Positions 1 to 10,200 of a DNA stretch of 64,000 nt are shown here, piece after piece. Every line of letters begins with the position of its first letter. Within the stretch, counting starts at the first letter, position 1. Source of the DNA: a virus; IMG/VR virus record IMGVR_UViG_3300046724_000152, positions 1-64,000 of that record. The stretch is one strand, 5' to 3'. Both the position numbers and the translations under genes were made by a program. The notes below the pieces were generated by a model. That model ran no database searches and was not told the DNA's origin. It was given only the letters and a program-made list of their open reading frames with translations.

Positions 1-1
1 C

Positions 2-37
2 CTCTATCGGCTGGCGGCAATGGTGGCCAAGCTCTGA
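2..37 (+). CDS. 3' end of an upstream gene (partial)
   Basis: An open frame enters from the left edge and stops with TGA at 35-37, encoding LYRLAAMVAKL. The residues are too few to assign. Position just before the head-tail adaptor genes suggests the end of a virion gene. If the molecule is circular it may belong to the truncated gene at the right edge, but this cannot be tested here. Confidence 0.35.
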   Translation, partial: LYRLAAMVAKL

Positions 38-130
38 TCGTTATCTCCTATGTTCCCATAGTCCCGGCTTGGTTTGGGCATGAGTTAAAGAGTGTTCCGA
101 TCAAATCCAAAAGGATGATCGGATACTAGG

Positions 131-589
131 ATGCCCTTCGACACCATCCAGTATCAGATCAAGGCTGAACCACCTCCTGCTGGGTATGCTCTTTTCCCTA
201 ATCAGAATGAGAGCCTATGGCATTATGCATGGTCTGAGCCGGTTCGGATCAAGCCAGGACTCAAGCCCTACCTTCAGCAGTTCTTTGCCATTGATACGTT
301 CTGGCTTCAGCCGGTCACCAGTTACATCGGCTGGTGGGCTCCTCTGCGCGATCCCGTCCGGTTGAAGCCAGGACTCAGAGCCAGCCTTCAGCATTACTTC
401 GAAGCTCCGCCCCGGCTTCTGGCGACCCCGAACGTCACCGCTGTCATGCATGCCACTGAAATCAACAACGATATCGCCAACATCTTCCTCAATGTGTATA
501 CTGCCACACCAGTAGCAGGACCACCTATAGTATCCGTTGTTGAGGTTGGAGTCCCTAATAGCCCAACATCTCTTAGAGAAATCAAATGA
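131..589 (+). CDS. Virion-associated protein with an internal repeat, function unknown
   Basis: A 152-residue protein opening the tail block and overlapping the next gene by 4 nt. It contains two related segments, WSEPVRIKPGLKPYLQQFF and LRDPVRLKPGLRASLQHYF (about residues 34-53 and 74-93), so an internal duplication of a W/L-x-(E/D)PVR-x-KPGL unit is visible. The C-terminal part is beta-prone (VTAVMHATEINND). I do not recognise a named family. Its place ahead of the adaptor genes suggests a small head or connector component. Confidence 0.7.
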   Translation: MPFDTIQYQIKAEPPPAGYALFPNQNESLWHYAWSEPVRIKPGLKPYLQQFFAIDTFWLQPVTSYIGWWAPLRDPVRLKPGLRASLQHYFEAPPRLLATPNVTAVMHATEINNDIANIFLNVYTATPVAGPPIVSVVEVGVPNSPTSLREIK

Positions 590-900
590 CGGTCTTCAAT
601 AGTGGTCCGGTCAATATAGAGCAGGGTAATTCAGCTAACTTTGTTATTGAGTTTCTTGATTCTCGCGGCGCTACTACTGTTCCGTCCAGCGCAAGCATGG
701 TTGTTAACTACATCAATACATCATTTGCTTCTGCTTCTGATCCTGTCAGTCTTTCAGTTGTCAATGAATTCTTCACCGGCACTTGGCCTTCCGCATCGGC
801 CAATCTGGGACTGGCTACCTGGGTGGTCAGCACTGCTCTTGGTTCGTCGGTAGGAGCTACCGGGCAGCTTCGAATCATACAGAGGGTCAGTACCTACTGA
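586..900 (+). CDS. Small beta-rich virion protein
   Basis: A 104-residue Ser/Thr/Val-rich protein starting within the stop of the previous gene (ATGA overlap) and ending in a TGATG overlap with the next. Alternating hydrophobic and polar residues suggest an Ig-like or other beta-sandwich fold, as in many small head-tail joining or decoration proteins. No catalytic motif is seen. The tight coupling supports a structural role; the exact function is unknown. Confidence 0.65.
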   Translation: MTVFNSGPVNIEQGNSANFVIEFLDSRGATTVPSSASMVVNYINTSFASASDPVSLSVVNEFFTGTWPSASANLGLATWVVSTALGSSVGATGQLRIIQRVSTY

Positions 901-1607
901 TGTTTACCCCCCAGCAGGTGTTCTCAGGGACTTATAACTTCGCCCCGTCCAGCGGCGAAATCATCCTAAATGCCTACCAGCGGATTGCGATCCGACCGAC
1001 CGAGATACTGGTTACCCACCTTCAAACGGCGGTCATGGAGCTGAACCTGCTGCTGGCTCGAATGAGCAACATGCAGCCCAACCTCTGGACGGTTGATTTA
1101 CAGGCTCTGCCGATCACTCAGGGGATAGCAACCTACTCTCTCCCGGTCGAGACCGTGATGATCACCAATGCCTATCTCAGCACGGGATCCGGGACCAACA
1201 AGATCGACCGGCTGATCTGGCCCTTGAGCCAGACCGAGTATGCGGCGATTGCCAACAAGGAGTCTCAGGGGCCGCCGACGACCTACTGGTTCAACCGGCT
1301 GATCTCGCCGACCATCACCTTCTACCTGACCCCTGATGGCGGTGGTCCGTACACCATCTACTATTACTGTGTCCGCCAGATTCAGGATGCGACCTTGCCG
1401 GATGGGGTCAATGTCGAGATCCCATACCTATGGCTAGATGCCTTGGTGGCTGGATTGGCCCATCGTCTGGCCAGGATCTACCAGCCTCAGCTTGAACAGG
1501 TCAGGAAAATGGATGCCGACGAGGCCTGGACTATTGCTGCAACGCAGAATGTCGAGAACGTCGCTCTCAACATAACCCCAGGCCTGGGTGGGTACTTTGT
1601 CCGATGA
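900..1607 (+). CDS. Probable head-tail adaptor protein
   Basis: A 235-residue protein. The open frame extends further upstream, but the ATG at 900, overlapping the previous TGA, is the natural start. The N-terminal half is helical (SGEIILNAYQRIAIRP, then a long helix with ELNLLLARMSNMQ) and is followed by beta-prone PITQGIATYSLP segments. A small helical domain before a beta part is typical of short-tailed phage adaptor or tail-tube proteins. Two genes on (2404-3117) lies another adaptor-like protein. Assignment rests on architecture and synteny, not on a diagnostic motif. Confidence 0.6.
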   Translation: MFTPQQVFSGTYNFAPSSGEIILNAYQRIAIRPTEILVTHLQTAVMELNLLLARMSNMQPNLWTVDLQALPITQGIATYSLPVETVMITNAYLSTGSGTNKIDRLIWPLSQTEYAAIANKESQGPPTTYWFNRLISPTITFYLTPDGGGPYTIYYYCVRQIQDATLPDGVNVEIPYLWLDALVAGLAHRLARIYQPQLEQVRKMDADEAWTIAATQNVENVALNITPGLGGYFVR

Positions 1608-2407
1608 GACCGCATGGCAAGGCCAATATCAGTGCCATCTACCCAAGGGCTCTTGCCGTCTGTGACAGATGTGGTGGGCTCTATAACCACACCGACCTGA
1701 GCTGGCAGCACCAGTGGCGAGGGGTCAAGCTCCAGAACGTCAGAATTCTGGTCTGCCCAAGCTGCCTGGATGTCCCGCAAGAGCAACTCCGGGTCATCAT
1801 CCTGCCGATGGATCCGGTCCCCATCATGAATGCCCGACCGGAGAACTACGTCGACGCCGACAACCCGATGTCGGCTCTTGGCTATAGCCCGATATCCCAG
1901 ACCATTGGAGGCCGGTTTGGCAATCTCCTGGGCGGCGGCGGTCTGAATGCAGCCTTCGACGGCAACCCTACCAAGCCATGGTGGCGGTCTGCCGCCAATG
2001 CCGTCTCCAATTCCAGCTACAACAACTACGTTGGCATCAACTGGAGCGGAGCCAACGCGGCTCTGTTAAGTGCCCCATCGAGCCTGCTGCCTCCAGTTCT
2101 TCGTCATTCCCTGACCAGCTTTACGCTTACTGCACCGTCAGACCGGTCGTTCCTTGGCAACAACCAGACAGATTATCTGATCCAGGCCTCGCCCAGCATG
2201 TCTCCCGTGTTTGAGACCTGGACAACCATTTCGAGCGGAACGACAGCGGGCCTGACAGGCGAGGTCATCACCGGCAACTGTGTCGCCGGATACAGTCAAT
2301 TCCATCGAGCTGCGTTTCTTGGCGATGGATTGAGCCCCGTTACAGTGGCTCAGGTATCCTTTAATGTGGCTCAGGTCGGTGAGATAGCCACGGGAGGTTC
2401 GTCTTGA
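1604..2407 (+). CDS. Virion protein with N-terminal zinc ribbon and C-terminal beta domain
   Basis: A 267-residue protein with an ATGA overlap at its start. Near residues 20-55 there are two CxxC knuckles (CDRCGG and CPSC), a four-cysteine zinc-ribbon pattern. The remaining two thirds is Ser/Asn/Thr-rich and beta-prone, starting around NAAFDGNPTKPWWRS, and resembles discoidin-like carbohydrate-binding modules (AFDG followed by a W-rich stretch). A zinc ribbon joined to a beta-sandwich would suit a baseplate or fibre connector. The discoidin link is a weak pattern match. Confidence 0.6.
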   Translation: MRPHGKANISAIYPRALAVCDRCGGLYNHTDLSWQHQWRGVKLQNVRILVCPSCLDVPQEQLRVIILPMDPVPIMNARPENYVDADNPMSALGYSPISQTIGGRFGNLLGGGGLNAAFDGNPTKPWWRSAANAVSNSSYNNYVGINWSGANAALLSAPSSLLPPVLRHSLTSFTLTAPSDRSFLGNNQTDYLIQASPSMSPVFETWTTISSGTTAGLTGEVITGNCVAGYSQFHRAAFLGDGLSPVTVAQVSFNVAQVGEIATGGSS

Positions 2408-3117
2408 GCCTGAACTATACCTCATATGTCGATCAGGTCGCCAACCTGATGGTCATCGGCTCCACGGATGCCAACTTCCAGACCATGCTGCCGGGGATGA
2501 TCGACTATGCCGAGAACAGGATCTACCGGGAGCTGGACCCGCTCTATGCCCAGGTCACGGATACAACCGCCCTGACATCCTCTGGCGATAGAAACTTCAT
2601 CCCGCCAACCTCACTGGGCAACTTCATCACCATCGACAGCCTCAGCATCATCACCCCACTGGGGACGACCTCATCTAATGGTTCCAGAAGCTCACTGATG
2701 CCGGTTGCGCCAGAGGTGATAACCACTCTGTGGCCATCAAACCGGACTGTGACAGGGGTGCCGACCATGTTTGCAGTCAGGTCGCCGACAACGGTCTTGT
2801 TGGGTCCTGTACCGGATGCGGCCTATGCAACCGAGGTTGTCGGTCTGCAACGGCCAACCAGCCTGAGTACCTCGAACTCAAGCACCTTCCTGACCCAGTA
2901 TTGCCCGGATCTTTTTATCGCTGCATCGATGGTGTTTGGCTTTGGCTATATGCGTGACTTCGGCGGCCAGTCTGACAATCCGCAAGGAGCCACTTCCTGG
3001 GAGACCCAATACAAGACTCTGTTTGCCTCCGCAGCAATGGAGCAGTCCAGAGCCAAGTGGGAGTCCGATGGCTGGACTTCTCAGGCCCCGGCACCTCTGG
3101 CTGGGAAGAGGACCTGA
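2404..3117 (+). CDS. Phage adaptor / tail tubular A-like protein
   Basis: A 237-residue protein probably starting with TTG at 2404, overlapping the previous stop. N-terminal residues 5-45 (YTSYVDQVANLMVIGSTD, then a MIDYAENRIYREL helix) match the pattern of adaptor proteins that join the portal to the tail in short-tailed phages. Later segments are beta-rich. A helix with AENRIYREL is a common feature of this group. It is followed 4 nt on by the large tail protein, as expected for adaptor then tube or stabiliser. Confidence 0.65.
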   Translation: MSLNYTSYVDQVANLMVIGSTDANFQTMLPGMIDYAENRIYRELDPLYAQVTDTTALTSSGDRNFIPPTSLGNFITIDSLSIITPLGTTSSNGSRSSLMPVAPEVITTLWPSNRTVTGVPTMFAVRSPTTVLLGPVPDAAYATEVVGLQRPTSLSTSNSSTFLTQYCPDLFIAASMVFGFGYMRDFGGQSDNPQGATSWETQYKTLFASAAMEQSRAKWESDGWTSQAPAPLAGKRT

Positions 3118-3120
3118 TTC

Positions 3121-5142
3121 ATGCCAATGGCCTCAGTCACACTTCGACCTACCGTCGATGTGGAGCGGACTCTTTCGTTGAATGAGGCCGGAATTTCCGT
3201 CTCTCAGTTGATCCGGTTCAGGAACGACCTGATCGAAACGCTTGGCGGATGGCAACAGTATATACCGACACTGATTCCATCTACAGTGCGCGACTTGCAT
3301 CCCTGGCAGGACGTTGCCGGAGTCAAGCATCTCGGCATTGCCGCGACTCAGAACCTGATCGTCGCCAGCAGCGCCGGGGCTATGACAGACATCACCCCGC
3401 AGATATTGATTACCAATCCATCGGTTGATGTCAGCGTTACTCTTGGCAGTTGTGTCGTTCGCATCAACGATCCGAACAGTGGTCCGGCACCATATAATTC
3501 TGTCTACTTCAACACTCCGATTTCTATCGCCGGTCTATATCTGAATGGCTCGTATAAGATACAGACAGTTCTAAGCACTGGCCGATATGAAATTTTCTCT
3601 AGTATCGCATCGACAGCCACTATCGGGTCGAGTGGAATATTACCGACATTCACGGTCTCGTCCGGCTCGCCAACGATTGTCGTTACGTCTCCTAACAATG
3701 GATATCTGGCTATCTCTGGAATCCAGCAGCAATTCTTAGCGCCGACCACAATAGGCAGCAATCTCATTGTTGGTCACTACAGCATCGCCAGTGTCATCGA
3801 TAGCACTCAATATACGATTGTCGATAATACACTCGCCAGCACCACACTTACCTCCACGATGAATGGCGGGCTTGCTCAGTTTCAGTATTACATTACCCAA
3901 GGTGTGCAAACGACCGGCGCTGGATTCGGTATTGGCGGCTTTAGCAGCGGTGGATTTGGTGGAACGGGAATCACCTTTGCCGGAGCCACCGGCACTCCGA
4001 TCATGGCCCTGGATTGGAGCCAGGATAACTGGGGTGCAACGCTTCTGGCATGTCCCACCGATGGAGCAATCTACGCCTACTCGCCGGAAAGTGGATTCTT
4101 CACCGCTCAGGTTGTAGCAACAGCGCCGTTCTTTAATGGCGGCATCTTCATCTCTCAGCCACAACAGATCCTGGTGGCCTGGAGATCGGTGCAATCCTCC
4201 GGAGTTCAGGACAATCTAATCGTCTGCTGGTCCGATGCCCTGGATTATACCAACTGGACAATATCCAATGCGACTGCTGCCGGACGATTTAAATTCTCCG
4301 GTGGATCTATCATCATGGGTGGCCTCCAGGCTCCAAACTATGGGGTGATCTGGACCGATATCGATGCCTGGATCATGCAGTATGTCGGCGGCACCGTCAT
4401 CTTCAACTTCACCAAGGTCGGCACTGGCTGCGGACTTATTGGACAGCATGCTGCCGGTGTTATTGCCGGTAGCGTCTTTTGGTGCGGCTCCAGCAACTTC
4501 TTTACCATCAGCGCCAGTGGCGTCGAGGTCGTGCCCTGCACTGTCTGGGACTACATATTCCAGAACCTGAACCCTACCAATACCTACAAGATTCGCTGTG
4601 CCCCGAATTCATCGTTCAATGAGATCACTTGGTTTTTCCCATCATCTAATGCGACAGAGAATGACTCCTATGTAAAGTACAACATCCTCACCAAGTCGTG
4701 GGATTACGGTTTGATGCCCAGGACGGCCTGGGTGGATATCTCTGTTCTTGGTAATCCGATTGCCGCCGATACCTTAGGCACAATAGTCCAGCATGAGGTT
4801 GGAACGGTCCAGTCTGGCGTCAGCTCGACAGCATTCCAGACCGGCTGGTTCTCGATCACCGAAGGCAATGATCTGGCATTCGTTGATTATGTCTTGCCAG
4901 ACTTCATCTGGGGTCTGCTCGATGGCAGCAAGAATGCCTCGGTCGATATAACCTTCTATTCCGCCAATTATCCAGGTGACGCGCCAACCGCTTACGGGCC
5001 GTTTACGGTAACTGAATCGACTGAATATATCTCGCCGAGACTTCGCGGCAGGCTGATGTCGATTACGATCCACAGCAACAGTCAGTCATTCTGGCGGCTT
5101 GGTCGAATCAGATATCGCTTTGCTCTGGCAGGGAGACGCTAA
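3121..5142 (+). CDS. Large tail tube / packaged-DNA stabilisation-like protein
   Basis: A 673-residue, almost entirely beta-rich protein with recurrent Gly, Ser and Ile (GIGGFSSGGFGGTGITFAG near residue 275-293). The N-terminus contains RNDLIETLGGWQQY and HPWQDVAGVKHLGIAAT, a pattern of propeller-like tail stabilisation proteins (P22 gp10-like or T7 tail tubular B-like). The size fits that group. It overlaps the next small gene by 1 nt. Assignment is by fold type and gene order. Confidence 0.6.
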   Translation: MPMASVTLRPTVDVERTLSLNEAGISVSQLIRFRNDLIETLGGWQQYIPTLIPSTVRDLHPWQDVAGVKHLGIAATQNLIVASSAGAMTDITPQILITNPSVDVSVTLGSCVVRINDPNSGPAPYNSVYFNTPISIAGLYLNGSYKIQTVLSTGRYEIFSSIASTATIGSSGILPTFTVSSGSPTIVVTSPNNGYLAISGIQQQFLAPTTIGSNLIVGHYSIASVIDSTQYTIVDNTLASTTLTSTMNGGLAQFQYYITQGVQTTGAGFGIGGFSSGGFGGTGITFAGATGTPIMALDWSQDNWGATLLACPTDGAIYAYSPESGFFTAQVVATAPFFNGGIFISQPQQILVAWRSVQSSGVQDNLIVCWSDALDYTNWTISNATAAGRFKFSGGSIIMGGLQAPNYGVIWTDIDAWIMQYVGGTVIFNFTKVGTGCGLIGQHAAGVIAGSVFWCGSSNFFTISASGVEVVPCTVWDYIFQNLNPTNTYKIRCAPNSSFNEITWFFPSSNATENDSYVKYNILTKSWDYGLMPRTAWVDISVLGNPIAADTLGTIVQHEVGTVQSGVSSTAFQTGWFSITEGNDLAFVDYVLPDFIWGLLDGSKNASVDITFYSANYPGDAPTAYGPFTVTESTEYISPRLRGRLMSITIHSNSQSFWRLGRIRYRFALAGRR

Positions 5143-5369
5143 TGGCTGGCATCGGTGACATTCTTGCCGCGCTTCAGAATGGTGTAGCTGCCATCCAAGG
5201 TCTGAACAACAGGCTTGGTACTACATTCCTTCAGCAGGGCACATTAGTATCGTCAGCAATTAGCACGGCGAATTCGAGCATCGCTTTTACTTCTTCACAA
5301 GCTGCTGGATTCATTGCAGTTACCACAAGCTCTGGTGCTGCTGGATACATACCGTGGTACAGACCCTAG
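5142..5369 (+). CDS. Small Ala/Ser-rich tail protein
   Basis: A 75-residue protein. Its N-terminal half is helical (GDILAALQNGVAAIQGLNNRL) and its C-terminal half is Ser/Thr/Ala-rich, ending GAAGYIPWYRP. It sits between the large tail protein and the two collar fibres, and is probably a short trimeric connector or fibre-base protein. No named domain was recognised. Confidence 0.6.
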   Translation: MAGIGDILAALQNGVAAIQGLNNRLGTTFLQQGTLVSSAISTANSSIAFTSSQAAGFIAVTTSSGAAGYIPWYRP

Positions 5370-5378
5370 AGGGAATCA

Positions 5379-6329
5379 ATGGTCACATTCACAACAGCAA
5401 AGGGTCTCTATCAGGTTGCTAACAGCAGCTACGTCGGCACCTGGGATATTCCTACCAACTCTAACTGGAACGTGGTGGATGCGGCGCTTGGCCAGAATGT
5501 TTCAATTGCTCTTGCCGCCTCTCCGGTGATTCTTTCTCAAGCGCAGATGCAATGCTCTTACATACAATTTACCGGAACACTTACGGCAAACGTAGCAATC
5601 ACGTTTCCGCAAGTTGGCTCGCCTCTAGCGCCGATAACCGGTTCTTATACGGTTTTTAACAACTGCGCTGGCTCCAGCGTCTATACGGTTACCTTGAAGT
5701 CGACAAATCCGGCTGGCCGAGTGATCGGTTGCATACCAGGAAATGCATTCGACTGCATCACCGATGGAGCTAATTTCAGATATAAAAATCTACCTACTAT
5801 CGGCACTTATATGGATTTTGCCTCTAACTCATACCCACCATGGGTACTCGCATGCAATGTTCAGTTACCGTATCTTTATTGCGATGGATCCGGATTTTCA
5901 GCGGGTCAATATCCTATCCTGGCAGGAATGATAGGAACAACTTTGCCTGACTGTAGAGGTCGCGCAAGATTTTCAATGGATGGAGGAACCGGACGGCTGC
6001 CACTTAATGGCAGTGTACCTAACAGCCTGGACGGCAATACCCTGTTTGCCGGTGGTGGTCTTTATTACCATTACATAGCAAACAGCGAAGTTCCTGAGCT
6101 TTCAGTTTACGATCCAACCCACGCTCATACGGTCAATACTGTTCCGCATACCGCGTATTATATCGGTCGAGGTGGCGGCGGCGGCGGATTTGTGACGGAT
6201 GAAATAAATTATACTACTACCGCCTCATATACCGGCGTCAGAGTTGGTCAGATCTTTGCATCTGCCGTTCCGTTTGGTCTCCAATCACCCGGTATGACCC
6301 AAGGCTTAACCTTCATACGGTCGGCCTAG
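5379..6329 (+). CDS. Tail-collar domain fibre protein, copy 1
   Basis: A 316-residue protein. Residues about 160-205 (PYLYCDGSGFSAGQYPILAG and DCRGRARFSMDGGTGRLP) match the phage tail-collar domain, whose signature is LxCDGS-x-Y-x-L followed by DxRGR-x-x-x. A Gly run (GRGGGGGGF) lies near residue 266 before the tip. It is paralogous over its whole length to the next gene. It probably forms a receptor-recognising fibre tip. The start has a TAGAGGGAATCA leader containing the Shine-Dalgarno. Confidence 0.8.
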   Translation: MVTFTTAKGLYQVANSSYVGTWDIPTNSNWNVVDAALGQNVSIALAASPVILSQAQMQCSYIQFTGTLTANVAITFPQVGSPLAPITGSYTVFNNCAGSSVYTVTLKSTNPAGRVIGCIPGNAFDCITDGANFRYKNLPTIGTYMDFASNSYPPWVLACNVQLPYLYCDGSGFSAGQYPILAGMIGTTLPDCRGRARFSMDGGTGRLPLNGSVPNSLDGNTLFAGGGLYYHYIANSEVPELSVYDPTHAHTVNTVPHTAYYIGRGGGGGGFVTDEINYTTTASYTGVRVGQIFASAVPFGLQSPGMTQGLTFIRSA

Positions 6330-6337
6330 AGGGAATC

Positions 6338-7288
6338 ATGGTCACTTTTACACTAGCAAAAAATCTTACTGAGGTCGCCCCCAGTAGTTACGTTGGCAAC
6401 TGGGATGAGCCCACCAATGCCAATTGGAGCGTGGTGGATGCAGCGCTTGGTCAAAGCGTTTCCATTGCGCTTTCTGCTGCTTCGGTGTCGTTATCTCAAG
6501 CGCAGATGCAATGCGCTTGGATAATCTTTACCGGCACTCTTACGGCAAGCGTATCGATAACTTTCCCCCAGGTAGGATCACCACCGGCATCGATAACCGG
6601 ATCTTACACAATCTTTAACAACTGTGCCGGGTCAAGCGCATACTCGGTTACTTTGAAAACTACAGTTGCCGGTTCCAGAGCGATTGGTGCCATACCGGGA
6701 AATGCATTCGACTGCGTTACGGATGGCACTCATTTTAGATACAGGAATCTGCCTCCTGTTGGCAGTTATATGGATCATGCTACTGGTGGATATCCAACAT
6801 GGGTATCGGCGTGTACCGTTCAGCTTCCGTATCTTTATTGCGATGGAAGTGCATTCAACACGACTCAATATCCTATTCTTGCTGGAATAATAGGTGGAAC
6901 TCTACCGGACTGTAGAGGCCGTGCAAGATATTCCATGGACGGAGGCACGGGCCGACTTCCGCTTAATACATTTGTTGGACCCTATACCATAGATGGCAAT
7001 ACCATTTTCGCTGGTGGCGGTATTTACTACCATTACATCGTAAATGGTGAAGTACCCGAACTCTCGGTTTATGATCCGAGCCACACCCATCTCCTTGTTA
7101 CTGTTCCGCATGGCGTGTATGCGGCTGGTGCTGGTGGTGGTGGCGGCGGCTTTGTGACTGATGAAGCAAATTATGACACCAGTTATCAAGGCACCGGCCT
7201 TCGCCCTGGCCAGCTTGGAGGCAATGTTCCGTTTAGTCTTCAGCCTCCTAGCATGACCCAAGGCTTAACCTTTATAAGGTCAGCCTGA
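6338..7288 (+). CDS. Tail-collar domain fibre protein, copy 2
   Basis: A 316-residue full-length paralogue of the preceding gene, with the same collar segment (PYLYCDGSAFNTTQYPILAG and DCRGRARYSMDGGTGRLP) and the same Gly-rich tip. Differences cluster in the outer part (about residues 215-300), where host recognition would be expected. Even the leader is duplicated (CTAGAGGGAATCATGGTCAC), so this is a tandem gene duplication. Its stop overlaps the start of the next gene by 1 nt. Confidence 0.8.
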   Translation: MVTFTLAKNLTEVAPSSYVGNWDEPTNANWSVVDAALGQSVSIALSAASVSLSQAQMQCAWIIFTGTLTASVSITFPQVGSPPASITGSYTIFNNCAGSSAYSVTLKTTVAGSRAIGAIPGNAFDCVTDGTHFRYRNLPPVGSYMDHATGGYPTWVSACTVQLPYLYCDGSAFNTTQYPILAGIIGGTLPDCRGRARYSMDGGTGRLPLNTFVGPYTIDGNTIFAGGGIYYHYIVNGEVPELSVYDPSHTHLLVTVPHGVYAAGAGGGGGGFVTDEANYDTSYQGTGLRPGQLGGNVPFSLQPPSMTQGLTFIRSA

Positions 7289-10200
7289 TGCCATCCGTAT
7301 CACCAGCGCAGGCTAGATTGATGGCTGCCGTCGCCCATGGCTGGAAGAAGCCTGGAGGTGGTGGCCCATCGGTATCCGTGGCCAAGGAATTCAACGCTGC
7401 CGACAAAGGCAGATCCGCTTTGCGGGCGGCCAAGAAGTATGCCGATGGTGGTGATGTTCTACCGGCACCGGAAGCCTGGGATACAGATACGGTAGCTGAT
7501 GCCTTTACGCCCAAGGATCCCAATCCTTTCAACAAGCCAACTCGCCCTCCATTCCAGATCCAGGGTCCATTAGGGGTGGAGAATGTCGATCCTGGCGATT
7601 CTCCATTCCTGGGTTTTGGCCGACCGGAAGACAAGTCCTATGGTGCCGTCCACGACCTCTATACCAAGGCCAAAGAGGCTGTGCATCGCTATGCAGGGCC
7701 GGGATTTGATGAAGCGCTGAATAAGATTGGATCGTTTGGTTCGATGCTGGCTCCTGGCTCCGGCGAGCAAGCCGCCATGGAAGACACTGTCAGGACCAAG
7801 CAGGCTCTTGAGGAAGGCAAGATTGGAGAAGCCGCCAAGCATGGGGCCATGGGAACATTCAATGCGACTCTTGGATCGCTTCCTGGTGGTCATATGCTTT
7901 CCACGGCTGTTGCTGGCGTCATGGGGGTCGCCTCCAGGTTTGGCCGGAGCATCCCTAAGGAAGGACTCCTCGACACTTCCAAGTTCGAGACAATCTCCTC
8001 ATCAAAGGGAACGATGCCGGGAGGATTCAAGCTTGATCCGGCCACTGGCACTGAATGGTACGTCAAGCAGGCACCAAGCATCGAACAAGCCAAGAATGAG
8101 AAGCTGACGGCTGAACTTTACAAGCTGTTCAATGTTCCGGTGGCCGATGTTCGCCTGACGACCGTTAATGGCAAGCCAGGAATTGCCAGCAGGAAGATCG
8201 AGGGTGTTCAACTTAGTAACAGCGAAAGAGAATACAAAGACATAAATGGGTTGCACGAGAATTATCCGATTCATGCTCTGCTCGCCAACCATGATACTGT
8301 CGGCACCGGTCCAGAGAATCCTCTCGGCAACATCATGGTCGATCCGTCCGGCACGGCTCACGTCATCGATACCGGTGGCGGCCTTCTATACAAAGGCACC
8401 GGAAGCAAGAAAGCCAAGTTTACTCCCGAGGTCGATGAACTCAACACGATGGCCGATCCCAGCTACAGCCATCTGTCGGCTCAGGTGTTTGGCGACATAG
8501 AACACCAGTCTGAAATGATCGGGGCTCAGAAGATCGCCAATGTCGATGGCAAAGACATTGCCAGACTTGTCGAGATGTACGGTCCTGGCAACAAGATGGA
8601 CAAGTTCAAGCTGATGTCCACGCTGCTCCAGCGCAAATACAACATCGAGCAGCATTACGGCGTTAAGCCAGAGGCTAAATCGGAAGCAAAAATTCCTGAG
8701 AGTTATGAACCGACTCAGGAGCCACATATGGATCAGGTTCGCGACCCGTATCAGCAGGTTCCATTTACGGAAGAGGACTACAACAAGTTTGCCAACGAGA
8801 TTCCTCCTCCAGTCCATCCTGACTTTGTCGAGCCAGAGAAGACTCCACTGGATAAGCTCCATGAGATGTCGTTTGCTCAGGCTATCGGCCCCAAGATGAC
8901 GAACATGATTTCCGATGCGACACTCAACAAGGAAAACCTCCAGCTTATTGGCAAGTCTCTGAGCAAAGGTCCGTATGGTGCTAATCACTGGGATGCCGCT
9001 CTTCACCTGTGGCAGATTGCCGAGCATGTAAATCCGCAAGCTGCGGAGGCGGTGTTTCGTAATCTACCGCCATCGATCCAGCCCAAGGTTGGATTCGCCA
9101 TCAAGGCGCTGAAGAACAAGCTGGAATACTCGCCGTTTAATTCGGTAGCTAAGGGCAGCGGCAAGGATGGAAAATTTCCGCTGGACTATAACTATTTCTC
9201 GACCAAGACAGACAAGTTCGCCATTCCTCCGCACCTCCTAAAGGACAAGGCATTCAACGCTAACATCGATAGATATGCAGACTTGCTTGAATCCAAGCCG
9301 CATGAAGCTGCGCCTGAGTCACTCAATCCACTTGAAGGATCGCCTCAGGAGATTCATGAGTATCTCAAGAATCTGAACGATCCCGCAGCCGCTGAGGAAA
9401 TGTTCAAGGGATTGCCAGCAGAAACCCGTAAGGCCGTCGATGAATTTATCAGAGCTGATAACCCATGGACTGCCACGCCAACAGTGAAGGCCAAGCCAAA
9501 GACCCAATATGAAAAGGACGTAGCAGAGTACGAGGCCAAGCTTGATTCTGCGATTGACCCGCCTGAGCCTCTTATTGGCGGACACGACTCAGATAAGTGG
9601 TTCCAGCAAGCCACTCCATTCAAGATTGACAATCGATTCAAACAACTGGTCAAGCCGATCAAGAACTGGGCCGAATGGAAGCCGCCAGAACAAGACATCA
9701 AGCCGCTGAATTTAGTTCATAAATCAAAGAGCGAAATCAAGAAGCTTGGTTTCAACCCATACCTTTCGGTTCATCACGGATCTCATTATCCCATTCCCGA
9801 CACTCTGGAAGATCCGTTTACCCATAAGACCGTTCAGCAGGAAAGAGGGTTTTTCTCTTCTACTATTCCGGGCTTGGTAGCCGAGAACTACGGACACAAT
9901 GTCACAAGTTATGTCGCCAGAGCATTAAAGCCGATGGAGGTGGATTGGAAGCAGTGGTCCGGCATGAACCGTTATAGTCCGAAGCAAATGGAATCTCTCA
10001 TCGAGGCTGGCCACCGCCAAGGCGCTGATATGATTGCCGCTCACAATATGAGGGATATGGGCAGCAGCAAATATGGCCTTCATACTCAGTATATCTTTCT
10101 GAAGACCAGCGCTTTGCGCCAAGCCATGGCAAAGTTCGATCCAACCAAGCTGCACCTCAGAAACACTCTAGCCGGTGTTGCTGGCGTGGCTGGTGGCGGC

